DNA from: CAKSHP01 sp045590935
Lineage (GTDB): Bacteria > Bacillota > Clostridia > UBA1381 > UMGS1253
DNA length: 7,637 bases
Direction of reading: 5' to 3'
Assembly: GCA_045590935.1 (NCBI GenBank)
Contig: JAZNSA010000117.1
Span: 1 to 7,637, forward strand
Shown: positions 1 to 7,005 of the stretch, in pieces
How the letters are laid out: each line of letters begins with the position of its first letter
How positions within the stretch are numbered: the stretch's first letter is position 1
Notes under the pieces: model-generated
The model's input: the letters and a program-made list of their open reading frames with translations, nothing else
What the model was told of the DNA's origin: nothing
Database searches by the model: none
Translations under genes and position numbers: made by a program

Positions 1-50
1 CTCGCCTTTTTTCTTTGATTTCACCAACTATCCTCACATCATATTTTTTA

Positions 51-79
51 TTGACTTATTTTTTAATATTTAGTATAAT
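51..79 (+). promoter_or_regulatory. SigA-type promoter of the moxR operon
   Basis: A -35 box TTGACT (51-56) and a -10 box TATAAT (74-79) are separated by exactly 17 bases, close to the housekeeping consensus. The start of transcription would fall near 86, giving a leader of about 65 bases before the ATPase gene. The upstream flank is AT-rich. The call is based on the sequence match alone. Confidence 0.85.
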
Positions 80-96
80 ATTTGTATATTGTTTCA

Positions 97-122
97 GGCG
101 TGTAATCGATTATAAAAACGCC
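97..122 (+). promoter_or_regulatory. Palindrome / small hairpin in the moxR operon leader
   Basis: Just downstream of the expected transcription start there is a perfect 10-base palindrome, TAATCGATTA (103-112). It is flanked by complementary arms GGCGT (97-101) and ACGCC (118-122). The palindrome could be a repressor half-site pair, or the flanking arms could form a weak RNA stem. No known operator is recognised, so this is a positional inference. Confidence 0.3.
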
Positions 123-151
123 ACACCATCAAATCGGAAAAGAGTGATTTA

Positions 152-1093
152 ATGAATAATTTAGTATCTGTTATGAAGGAAAGCATAGGGAATACAATAA
201 AGGGAAAAGACGATGTTATAAGCTTAGTTTTAACAGCAATCCTTGCAGGCGGACATATTCTTATTGAAGACCTTCCAGGAACAGGAAAAACAATGCTTGC
301 AAAGCAAACTGCCAAAACAATCGGCTGTGATTTTTCAAGAATTCAGTTCACTCCCGACCTTCTTCCGTCAGACGTTTGCGGAATTAATTATTTTAATAAA
401 AAGGATTCGGATTTTACTTTTAAAAAGGGTGCTGTTTTTACGAATATTTTATTAGCAGACGAAATCAATCGTGCTACCCCGAGAACGCAATCCTCACTTT
501 TGGAATGTATGGAAGAATTTCAAGTCAGTGTTGATGGAAAAACATATAAGCTTGATGCACCTTTTTTTGTTATTGCAACGCAAAACCCTGTTGAAACTGC
601 GGGAACTTTTCCTCTTCCCGAGGCGCAGCTCGACAGATTCATTATGAAGCTTTCTATGGGCTATCCCGATACTGCTTCGGAAATGGCTATTATTGATAAT
701 TTTATAGCTTCGGATAATTCGGTGTCTGATGATAATTATAAAAGCTGCAGTAAAGATGATATATTGAATATGAAAAAAGAGGTCCGCTCTGTATTTATGC
801 ACGATTCTTTAAAGCAATACATCTTAGATATTGCGCAAAAGTCGAGAAACGATTCACGCCTTGAAATGGGAATAAGTACTAGAGGCGTTTTGGCAATGGT
901 TAATGCGGCAAGAGCTTATGCTTATGTAAGCGGCAGGGATTTTGTTGTTTTAGATGATATTTACTATCTTGCGAAATTCGTTTTTTCACACAGAATAAAA
1001 ACAAGCTTTGAGAGCGAAGTAAGTTCTGAAAGAGTTATTTCGTCAATTCTGGACAGCATAACCGCTCCAACCGAAAATTGGGAAAGGCAATAA
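152..1093 (+). CDS. MoxR-family AAA+ ATPase
   Basis: This 313-residue protein is a complete MoxR-type AAA+ ATPase, a family of chaperone-like ATPases thought to act on or with VWA/DUF58 partner proteins. Visible motifs are Walker A GTGKT (residues 43-47), Walker B LLADE (about 100-104), the MoxR segment INRATPRTQSSLLECMEE (105-122), sensor 1 ATQNP (N145), and the arginine-finger region LPEAQLDRF (R162). A C-terminal lid helix region contains a STRG sensor-2 motif at about residue 242. No signal peptide or membrane segment is seen, so it should be cytoplasmic. The ATG at 152 follows an imperfect Shine-Dalgarno (AGAGTGA, 141-147) and fits the usual family N-terminus. It is first in an operon with the DUF58 gene, whose start lies 9 bases after this stop. 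The substrate is unknown. Confidence 0.95.
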   Translation: MNNLVSVMKESIGNTIKGKDDVISLVLTAILAGGHILIEDLPGTGKTMLAKQTAKTIGCDFSRIQFTPDLLPSDVCGINYFNKKDSDFTFKKGAVFTNILLADEINRATPRTQSSLLECMEEFQVSVDGKTYKLDAPFFVIATQNPVETAGTFPLPEAQLDRFIMKLSMGYPDTASEMAIIDNFIASDNSVSDDNYKSCSKDDILNMKKEVRSVFMHDSLKQYILDIAQKSRNDSRLEMGISTRGVLAMVNAARAYAYVSGRDFVVLDDIYYLAKFVFSHRIKTSFESEVSSERVISSILDSITAPTENWERQ

Positions 1094-1102
1094 GGATTTT
1101 TT

Positions 1103-2224
1103 ATGATTATATTTTTTGCAATAGCTTCAATCGCAATTGTCTATGCGATATACAATTTTATATACAAAAAATATTGGCGTAAAAATCTTTCGGTTGACCT
1201 TAATTTTGAAAGGAATGTTTGCATCTGTGGGGAGGAAAACTCGCTTTTTGAGGTTGTTGAAAACTTAAAAGCGCTCCCGATAAGCATTTTGAGAGTCCGT
1301 TTTTACGTCAGCAAATATTTGGATTTTGGCGACGGGCAAAATGTGAGTGTGTCTGACAAGAGCTATAAAAACGATATTTTTTCAGTTTTATTTTTTCAAA
1401 GGATAAAAAGAAAAATTGATTTCACTTGCAGGCGACGTGGTTTTTATAACATTGACAAAATTGATATAGTATCATACAATCTGTTTTTGAAAACACCCTT
1501 GGTCGACGAAAAGAAATGCAATATTTCTTTAACTGTTTTGCCGAAATTTGCGCCTCAAAAAAAGCTTGATGCGGCATTTCGGAGCATATATGGGCAAGTT
1601 GTTACAACCAAAGCCCAGGTAACAGACCCGTTTGAATTTAAAGGGATACGTCCGTACGAAACGTTTGACTCAATCCGTGATATAAATTGGAAAGCATCTG
1701 CAAAATCAGACGAGCTTATGGTTAATGTTACGGGCTATACCTCAGGCGTTGAGGCTGTTGTAATTTTAAATACCGAGCCTGATACAAAATTTATAGATGA
1801 TAGAATTACAGAGCAATGCATAAGCATATGTGCAGGTCTTTGTGCGAAGCTCATAAAATCGCAAATTCCAACCTCACTTATAACCAACGGAACAGATTGC
1901 ATAAATGGCGGAAGCGTAAAAATTGAAAGTGCGTCTGGCGAAGGACATATAAAAACTATACGAACTGCGCTTGCAAGGCTTGATTGCAAAAACGCATCCC
2001 CCGCCGAAAATATATTTTCAAGCATTAATCACGACGGCTCAAAGGTGTATGTTGTTATATCAAGTGCAAGAAAACAGTCCCTTCTTGACTGCATAACAGC
2101 ATTTGCAAACAATTGTCCCATAACCTTTGTAAACGTTTATAAAAAGGGCGATGAGCAAAGCGTTAAAGGAAACAAAACGTTAAACGTTTTGAATTGGGAA
2201 ATAGATAGATTTGATAATATTTAA
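1103..2224 (+). CDS. DUF58 domain-containing protein, membrane-anchored
   Basis: The 373-residue product starts with a hydrophobic segment (about residues 2-20) followed by Lys/Arg, which suggests an N-terminal membrane anchor with the rest in the cytoplasm. DUF58 proteins often have a two-segment hairpin here, but only one segment is clear. The DUF58 signature begins at residue 175: DPFEFKGIRPYE, then SIRDINWKASAKSDELMV, matching the family pattern F-x-G-x-R-x-Y...R-x-I-x-W-K-x-S-A. The segment after it (EAVVILNTEP) sits where the VWA-like fold begins but lacks a clear DxSxS metal site. DUF58 proteins are regular partners of MoxR ATPases, and the biochemical role is not established. The Shine-Dalgarno (AAGGA) overlaps the moxR stop codon, so translation is probably coupled. 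The membrane protein gene follows after 25 bases. Confidence 0.92.
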   Translation: MIIFFAIASIAIVYAIYNFIYKKYWRKNLSVDLNFERNVCICGEENSLFEVVENLKALPISILRVRFYVSKYLDFGDGQNVSVSDKSYKNDIFSVLFFQRIKRKIDFTCRRRGFYNIDKIDIVSYNLFLKTPLVDEKKCNISLTVLPKFAPQKKLDAAFRSIYGQVVTTKAQVTDPFEFKGIRPYETFDSIRDINWKASAKSDELMVNVTGYTSGVEAVVILNTEPDTKFIDDRITEQCISICAGLCAKLIKSQIPTSLITNGTDCINGGSVKIESASGEGHIKTIRTALARLDCKNASPAENIFSSINHDGSKVYVVISSARKQSLLDCITAFANNCPITFVNVYKKGDEQSVKGNKTLNVLNWEIDRFDNI

Positions 2225-2249
2225 CTAAAAAACAAAGGGAGGGATTTTT

Positions 2250-3437
2250 TTGAACAAGGCAGTTGCTTTTTTGAAAAATTTAATAAATGCACTTGTTTTG
2301 CACGGTGCAATATGCTTAATTGGCTTCTATTCCTTGACGATTTATACTGCAATTTTGTATTTTCCTCTCTGCCTCTTGGCGGCTTTTGTCGGCAAGCTGA
2401 TTGCTAAAAATATTAAAAGCAATTTATATTCGTTTCTTCTTTGCATCGTGCTTTTCCTTTGCTTCGCCGCTTCAGGATTTATTTTTGGTCATCCCGTAAT
2501 TTTTTTACTCTTTGCTGTTGTCGTATTTGGCTGGCTTATGTTTTACCGTTACGGAAAGAGAGCTCAAAGAACAGATTTTGCGCACCAAAGCTTCGTTTTA
2601 GTCTTTATTTTTCTCTTTATTGTAGGGTATGCATTTGAAATAAATTTACTTTGTACTATCGCTTGTATTGATGCATTTTTATTTTTAGTAATCAATATCT
2701 TTTTAAACGGAGTATTTTCGCACGAAAAATTTATTGAGGAAAACAAAAATGTTAAAAACATTCCAACCAAGCAAATAAGAAAGACATATATGCCTCTTTT
2801 GGCTGTCTTTAGCTCAATTTGCTTTGCAGCAATGCTTTTGTGGCGGGTTATATCTATGCCTGTAGATTTCTTATCAAAGCATATTTTAAATTTCATTTCC
2901 CAAATTATCAGGCTTTTGCCTCGCCCGGAAATCAAGCAGACAACAGTTGTAGACGATGTAGGGCAAGCTCCTTTAAACGAATATGATATGGCTCTTTATG
3001 ACTTTGGTGTAGAGGTAAAGCAAAATTATATTTTAGAGCAAATCGGAACAATTCTGGCGATTACCTCGCTTATTTTAGTTGCAGTTATTCTTGTTTTTTT
3101 ACTTATCAGAAAATTCACTCAAACGCTTGCTAAAAGCAAGAATTTTAATGGTGATGAAGTTGAATTTCTCTTTTCAAAAGATAAGATAACGTCAAAAAGA
3201 AAATCAAAAGCTGATATCTTTGAAAGCTCCGATATCAACAAAAAAATCAGGCGTATATACAAAAAACGTGCTCAAAAAAGTGCTAAAAACATTTTAAATT
3301 CAGATACGCCGTATATAATATCAAAAAAGGCAAATATGAGCGAAACGCTCCAATCTTTATACGAAAAAGCAAGATACTCAAAGTCGGGTTGTTCAAAGCA
3401 CGACCTTGACCAAGTGAAAAAAGAAATAAAGGGGTAA
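2250..3437 (+). CDS. Polytopic membrane protein with DUF4129-like C-terminal tail (TgpA-like, no transglutaminase core)
   Basis: The 395-residue protein begins with TTG, supported by a strong Shine-Dalgarno (GGGAGGG, 2237-2243) 6-7 bases upstream. Hydrophobic segments lie near residues 14-33, 33-52, 59-79, 82-100, 113-130, 131-152 and 181-200. A loop of about 65 residues follows, then a last segment at 265-286. The cytoplasmic tail (about 329-394) contains KKIRRIYKKR and later SETLQSLYEKARYS, which resembles the DUF4129 pattern ending in L-x-x-L-Y-E-x-A-R-Y. Bacterial TgpA-type proteins in MoxR/DUF58 operons have the same plan, but with a transglutaminase domain of well over 100 residues before the last membrane segment. 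Here the loop is too short and no Cys-His-Asp triad is visible. It is the last operon gene and probably the membrane partner of the MoxR/DUF58 pair. The DUF4129 assignment is by eye. Confidence 0.8.
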   Translation: MNKAVAFLKNLINALVLHGAICLIGFYSLTIYTAILYFPLCLLAAFVGKLIAKNIKSNLYSFLLCIVLFLCFAASGFIFGHPVIFLLFAVVVFGWLMFYRYGKRAQRTDFAHQSFVLVFIFLFIVGYAFEINLLCTIACIDAFLFLVINIFLNGVFSHEKFIEENKNVKNIPTKQIRKTYMPLLAVFSSICFAAMLLWRVISMPVDFLSKHILNFISQIIRLLPRPEIKQTTVVDDVGQAPLNEYDMALYDFGVEVKQNYILEQIGTILAITSLILVAVILVFLLIRKFTQTLAKSKNFNGDEVEFLFSKDKITSKRKSKADIFESSDINKKIRRIYKKRAQKSAKNILNSDTPYIISKKANMSETLQSLYEKARYSKSGCSKHDLDQVKKEIKG

Positions 3438-3440
3438 AAA

Positions 3441-3466
3441 GAAAAGTCGGGGAATTTCCCGACCTT
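3441..3466. terminator. Bidirectional terminator between the moxR operon and the HPr-like gene
   Basis: The stem GTCGGG (3446-3451) pairs with CCCGAC (3458-3463) around a six-base loop. On the minus strand the stem is followed directly by CTTTTCTTTTT, a good U-tract for ending the HPr-like transcript. On the plus strand the T-run (3476-3482) is about 13 bases away, so termination of the moxR operon here is likely but weaker. The two transcription units converge on this site. Confidence 0.75.
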
Positions 3467-3487
3467 AAATTCAATCTTTTTCAAGGC

Positions 3488-3715
3488 TTACTCAACTATA
3501 AAGCCTTTCATATCTTCTTTTATTTTTTCGCTGTCAGTATGAGCCTCGAGCAAAATTGGTTTTGTTAAATCGAGAGAAAAAATTCCCATAATTGATTTTG
3601 CATCAACAACGTATCTTCCCGATGTCAAATCAACATCAAAATCATACTTGCAAACTTGATTAACAAAATTCTTAACACTGTCAATTGAGTTTAGTGAAAT
3701 ATTGAATGCTACCAT
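3488..3715 (-). CDS. HPr-family protein lacking the phosphoacceptor histidine
   Basis: This 75-residue protein aligns without gaps to the HPr phosphocarrier fold from the region before the active site onward. The stretch KYDFDVDL...VVDAKSIMGIFSLDL corresponds to KYDADVNL...TVNLKSIMGVMSLGI of Bacillus HPr, so Ser41 matches the HPr kinase site Ser46. The residue matching catalytic His15 is Ser10, and Arg17 is replaced by Asp12, so it cannot act as an ordinary PTS phosphocarrier. The retained serine region recalls Crh, the regulatory HPr paralogue, which also lacks His15, but Crh identity is not shown. A strong Shine-Dalgarno AGGAGG lies 8 bases before the ATG. The gene stands alone with its own promoter and no PTS gene nearby. 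The function is unknown; a regulatory role is inference. Confidence 0.85.
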   Translation of the reverse strand: MVAFNISLNSIDSVKNFVNQVCKYDFDVDLTSGRYVVDAKSIMGIFSLDLTKPILLEAHTDSEKIKEDMKGFIVE

Positions 3716-3740
3716 AAAACATTCCTCCTATATTAAAGTT

Positions 3741-3769
3741 TTAAGCAAGCTATGCTCTATTATTATAAT
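3741..3769 (+). promoter_or_regulatory. Possible mtaB promoter
   Basis: TATAAT (3764-3769) is a perfect -10 match and TTAAGC (3741-3746) is a poor -35 match at 17-base spacing. Transcription would start near 3776 and leave a leader of about 68 bases before the likely mtaB start. The -10 overlaps that of the minus-strand promoter of the HPr-like gene. In such AT-rich DNA the match could be chance. Confidence 0.4.
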
Positions 3770-3793
3770 AACACTTTTTTTAAAAACAGTCAA
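3765..3793 (-). promoter_or_regulatory. SigA-type promoter of the HPr-like gene
   Basis: Read on the minus strand, the -35 box TTGACT (3793-3788) and the -10 box TATTAT (3770-3765) are 17 bases apart. Transcription would begin near 3758, about 40 bases before the start codon at 3715. The spacing to the gene and the strong ribosome binding site support the call. Confidence 0.75.
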
Positions 3794-3831
3794 CAATTAT
3801 TTGTTAAAAATAAGTTAATTTTGGAAAGGAT

Positions 3832-5145
3832 TTGTCGAACACAATGCAAAACAAGATTAAGAAGGTTGCTTTTTGCACATTAGGCTGCAAGGTTAATCAA
3901 TACGAAACGCAAGCCATAACCGAGCTTTTTGAAAAAGAGGGCTATGCAGTTTGTCCGTTCGAGGAAATTGCAGATGTTTACGTTATAAACACCTGCTCTG
4001 TTACAGGACTTTCAGACAGAAAATCCAGGCAGATGATAAGGCGGGCAAAAAGAAAAAACCCAAACAGTATCATAGCCGTAACAGGTTGCTATGCGCAAAC
4101 CGCCGCAGAGGATGTTATGAAAATCGATGGCGTCAATCTCGTTATCGGAACGCAAAACAGAAGCGAATTTGTTAAGCTTTGCGAGGATGCGGCAAATAAA
4201 CAAATTAATTTAGTATCTGATATTTTGCATACTCATAATTTTGAAGAAGCACTTTCAGTTACCTCGTATGAGGAGCGAACAAGAGCTTATATAAAAGTTC
4301 AAGAAGGGTGCAGTCAGTTTTGTTCATACTGCATAATCCCCTATGCAAGAGGTCCAATCAGGAGCAGAAGCAAGGAAAATGTTATAGCAGAAGCAAAAAG
4401 GCTTGTAGACAAAGGCTTTTGTGAGCTTGTTTTGGTTGGAATTCATATTGCATCATACGGAAAAGATATAAAAAACACTTCCCTTTCCGAGCTTATCAGT
4501 GAAATAAACGATATAAAAAACCTAAAGCGAATACGCTTAAGCTCAATTGAGCCAATGACTTTAAATGAGGAATTTATTAAAGCAGTTTCTTTCGCAGACA
4601 AGCTCTGTCATCATTTCCATATTTCTCTGCAAAGCGGATGCGACCAAACTCTGGACAGGATGAATCGAAAATATAAAACTCAAGATTATGAGCACATTGT
4701 TAATCTTCTTCGAAAAAGCTTTGATGATTGTGCAATAACAACCGATATAATGGTTGGATTTCCGGGTGAAACAGACGAAGAATTCGCAAAAAGCCTTGAG
4801 TTTGCAGAAAAAATAAAATTTGCTGAAACGCATATTTTCCCATACTCTCCCCGCCCGAACACTCCCGCAGCTAAGCTTAAACAGCTTGGAGCCGAAATAA
4901 AGCAAATAAGAAGCGAGGAGATGTTTAAAGTTGCAAACAAAAGTACAAAGGCTTTCTTAGATGCACACAACGGCAAAATTATGGATGTTTTATTTGAGCA
5001 AGAGTGCGAACAAAACACTTACGAGGGAAAAACTAAAAATTATATAACCGTTAAGGTAAAAAGTAAGAGTGATATATCAGGGAAAATATTAAATGTCAGG
5101 ATAACGTCGAATGACTCAAAAACCGCTTTTGGCGAATTAATTTAA
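3832..5145 (+). CDS. mtaB: tRNA (t6A37) methylthiotransferase MtaB
   Basis: The product is a radical-SAM methylthiotransferase that converts N6-threonylcarbamoyladenosine at position 37 of certain ANN-reading tRNAs to its 2-methylthio form, using two [4Fe-4S] clusters. Counting from ATG 3844, the N-terminal UPF0004 domain has its three cluster cysteines at C15 (LGCKVNQYET), C51 (NTCSVTG) and C82 (TGCYAQ). The radical-SAM motif CSQFCSYC gives C156, C160 and C163. GFPGETDEEF and FPYSPRPNTPA follow, and a C-terminal TRAM-like stretch closes it. The GCKVNQ motif and overall length fit MtaB rather than MiaB or RimO. The open frame reaches a TTG at 3832, but the Shine-Dalgarno GGAAAGGA (3823-3830) is only 1 base from it. 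ATG 3844, 13 bases away and matching the usual MtaB N-terminus, is the more likely start (433 residues). The glycosylase gene follows closely. Confidence 0.93.
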   Translation: MSNTMQNKIKKVAFCTLGCKVNQYETQAITELFEKEGYAVCPFEEIADVYVINTCSVTGLSDRKSRQMIRRAKRKNPNSIIAVTGCYAQTAAEDVMKIDGVNLVIGTQNRSEFVKLCEDAANKQINLVSDILHTHNFEEALSVTSYEERTRAYIKVQEGCSQFCSYCIIPYARGPIRSRSKENVIAEAKRLVDKGFCELVLVGIHIASYGKDIKNTSLSELISEINDIKNLKRIRLSSIEPMTLNEEFIKAVSFADKLCHHFHISLQSGCDQTLDRMNRKYKTQDYEHIVNLLRKSFDDCAITTDIMVGFPGETDEEFAKSLEFAEKIKFAETHIFPYSPRPNTPAAKLKQLGAEIKQIRSEEMFKVANKSTKAFLDAHNGKIMDVLFEQECEQNTYEGKTKNYITVKVKSKSDISGKILNVRITSNDSKTAFGELI

Positions 5146-5158
5146 TTTAGAAAAAAAG

Positions 5159-6037
5159 ATGGTGAATTATATGAATTTAAAACGGGATAAAAACGACATA
5201 ATCATAAGTGATTTTTCTTGCTTTACTCTTGCTGATACATTCGATTGCGGACAGTGCTTTCGTTGGAATGCGATATCAGAAAATGAGTACATCGGCGTTG
5301 CATACGGCAAAGTTTTAAAAATAGCCAAAGAGGAAAATTCATTCAGATTTTTTAATACAACATTAAGTGATTTTGAGAAAATCTGGAAAAGCTATTTTGA
5401 TTTTGACAGAGATTATTTAAAAATACAAAAAATCTTATCTGCTGACAAGGTGCTTGAAGATGCAATAAAATCAGGCGGCGGAATAAGACTTCTTATGCAA
5501 GATACATTTGAAACAATAATATCATTTATTATTTCTTCCAATAACAATATTCCGAGAATAAAGCTTATTATTGAGAGATTTTGCTCCTTGTTCGGCGAAA
5601 AAATTATTTCTCCTTTTGGAGAGTTTTATTCCTTTCCTACGATAGATACGCTTAAAAATATAAGACTTTGCGACCTTGCCCCTATCAAAGCGGGTTTTCG
5701 TGATAAGTACATAATTGATGCCATTGAAAAAATCTCAAGCGGCGAGGTTTGCTTAGACGCCCTTGCAACTATGGACTACGACGGCGCAAAAAAAGAGCTT
5801 TTGAAAATTAAAGGTATTGGTGAAAAGGTTGCAAACTGCATCTTGCTTTTCGGACTTGGAAAATATAACGCTTTCCCCATTGACGTTTGGGTAAAAAGAG
5901 TTATGAGCCATTATTATTTTAACGATGGCGAGCCAACGTGCGACCTTGCGGAGTTTGCAGACTCAAAATTCGGCAACTACTCAGGCTTTGCCCAGCAATA
6001 TCTTTTCTATCACGCACGGCTTACAAAGCTTAAATAG
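5159..6037 (+). CDS. ogg: 8-oxoguanine DNA glycosylase / AP lyase (OGG1 type)
   Basis: This 292-residue protein belongs to the HhH-GPD superfamily and removes 8-oxoguanine from DNA, then nicks the abasic site by beta-elimination. The N-terminal OGG_N domain carries the typical DCGQCFRW motif (about residues 29-36). The helix-hairpin-helix LLKIKGIGEKVANC contains the catalytic lysine K223, and the GPD region FPIDVWVKR contains the catalytic aspartate D242. The Lys-Asp spacing of 19 equals that of human OGG1 (K249/D268). Length and architecture are those of clostridial OGG1 enzymes. ATG 5159 gives the longest frame, but ATG 5171 is preceded at good distance by a weak GGTGA site (5161-5165) and may be the real start (288 residues). 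It lies 13-25 bases after mtaB with no promoter or terminator visible between them, so the two are probably co-transcribed. Confidence 0.93.
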   Translation: MVNYMNLKRDKNDIIISDFSCFTLADTFDCGQCFRWNAISENEYIGVAYGKVLKIAKEENSFRFFNTTLSDFEKIWKSYFDFDRDYLKIQKILSADKVLEDAIKSGGGIRLLMQDTFETIISFIISSNNNIPRIKLIIERFCSLFGEKIISPFGEFYSFPTIDTLKNIRLCDLAPIKAGFRDKYIIDAIEKISSGEVCLDALATMDYDGAKKELLKIKGIGEKVANCILLFGLGKYNAFPIDVWVKRVMSHYYFNDGEPTCDLAEFADSKFGNYSGFAQQYLFYHARLTKLK

Positions 6038-6040
6038 ACG

Positions 6041-6066
6041 AAAAGGAGCGGGAAATGTCCCGCTCC
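6041..6066. terminator. Strong hairpin terminator between ogg and the lipoprotein gene
   Basis: A perfect 9-base-pair GC-rich stem, GGAGCGGGA (6045-6053) with TCCCGCTCC (6058-6066), closes a four-base AATG loop. On the minus strand it is followed by CTTTTCG, only a short T-run. On the plus strand no T-tract follows directly; T-rich sequence begins about 13 bases later. It lies 8 bases after the ogg stop and about 50 bases after the lipoprotein stop, so it probably serves both converging units. Confidence 0.7.
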
Positions 6067-6118
6067 GCGATAATAAAGGTTTTGTATTTTTTATATCAAT
6101 GTGTTACTATGTAGTGAT

Positions 6119-6871
6119 TTAATAACTCAATTCTACATATTCAGCATAAAGCAACGGAATAGTCATTTCATTTCCCATAACAGTTTCATAAGTATGTGTA
6201 CCCGCTAACATTCCATACAAATCTACAACGTCATCTTCTAAAAGTCTGCTTTCAGAGACTTCCTTTTTTGTATATGAAACTAAGATTGTATCTGTCCAAC
6301 CATAAGATGTTCTGCTGATATTAACTCGAAATGTATAAGAATCTCCCGATTCAATTGATTGAATTATCTCGCCCCTAAAATGTGCGTATTTACCTTTGTA
6401 ATTGTCTGGATTTCTTGATATTTCTTCATAGGTGTAATTAGAACAATTTGATATATAATCGCTCCTGATTTCAGTAGCTGATTTCTCAAACTCTTCTTCA
6501 ACAACTGTGCCGCCACATATCGAACATTTTTGAGCTTTTTTTCCTTTTGTTGTTGCAGTTGCTTGCGAAATAATTTCCCATTCTCCAGGTGTATGAGCAG
6601 TTGTAGGAATTGCTTCCCATTTTTCATATCCACATACTGAACAAGTAAAGGTTTTTGTACCCGATTTAGCACATGTTGCTTCGCTTATTATTACCGCTTC
6701 ACCATAAGTATGACCTAAAGCCGCACCACCTTTCGTATTACATACAGAACAATATTCCGCTTCTGTGCAAGTTGCCTTTGTCCATTGATGTCCATCTTTA
6801 CAAGAGCCACCGCAAGCAACTAATGAAAAACACAATACCAATGCCAATAATAAACTAATAATTTTTTTCAT
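6119..6871 (-). CDS. Secreted lipoprotein with three Cys/His repeats and a C-terminal OB-like domain
   Basis: The 250-residue protein has a typical lipoprotein signal: MKK, a hydrophobic core, then lipobox LVAC with lipidated Cys20. Three tandem repeats follow, each starting with His and ending in CxxC. These are H28...C35...C41-SV-C44, H54...C67...C77-SV-C80, and H93...C116-SI-C119. The third has Ala106 where the others have the ATC cysteine. Such repeats are common in clostridial surface proteins and look like zinc-ribbon or disulfide units. The rest (about 132-250) resembles Firmicutes extracellular OB-fold domains: YEEISRNPDNYKGKYAHFRGEII, then DDVVDLYGMLAG, ending in a tyrosine-rich tail. 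It should be anchored outside the membrane. A GGGAG Shine-Dalgarno lies 9 bases before the ATG. It is divergent from an Xre-type regulator, which may control it. Function is unknown; the OB assignment is by eye. Confidence 0.85.
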   Translation of the reverse strand: MKKIISLLLALVLCFSLVACGGSCKDGHQWTKATCTEAEYCSVCNTKGGAALGHTYGEAVIISEATCAKSGTKTFTCSVCGYEKWEAIPTTAHTPGEWEIISQATATTKGKKAQKCSICGGTVVEEEFEKSATEIRSDYISNCSNYTYEEISRNPDNYKGKYAHFRGEIIQSIESGDSYTFRVNISRTSYGWTDTILVSYTKKEVSESRLLEDDVVDLYGMLAGTHTYETVMGNEMTIPLLYAEYVELSY

Positions 6872-6976
6872 TTTCTTTCTCTCCCTTTTTTAATATATCT
6901 GCTATTATGTAATTTTTTAATAATTTAACTCTATCCATATCTATATCTAGCCACTATATTCACCCCCACAATTTAC

Positions 6977-7005
6977 ATTATAGACGTTTTGCATCTAAAA
7001 GTCAA
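6977..7005 (-). promoter_or_regulatory. Consensus SigA promoter of the lipoprotein gene
   Basis: On the minus strand TTGACT (7005-7000) and TATAAT (6982-6977) are 17 bases apart, one base short of the ideal consensus. Transcription should start near 6970, leaving a leader of about 100 bases. Such a strong core promoter next to a repressor-type gene suggests that expression is set by repression. Confidence 0.85.

Noticed and set aside
1..50. End of an upstream gene or its terminator
   Set aside because: The T-rich start could be the tail of a terminator, but its hairpin would lie outside the window and no coding signal is visible.
94..315. Minus-strand open frame of 73 codons overlapping the moxR start
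   Set aside because: It overlaps the promoter, leader and start of a clear MoxR gene, has no family resemblance, and is a shadow frame.
4561..5018. Two minus-strand frames of 110-114 codons inside mtaB
   Set aside because: They lie opposite conserved MtaB coding sequence and show no motif or ribosome binding site.
5925..6122. 65-codon plus-strand frame at the end of ogg
   Set aside because: It reads the ogg C-terminus and the terminator hairpin in another frame, with no ribosome binding site.
6364..6672. 102-codon minus-strand frame inside the lipoprotein gene
   Set aside because: It is a frame-shifted reading of the repeat region; the lipoprotein frame has the signal peptide and regular Cys pattern.
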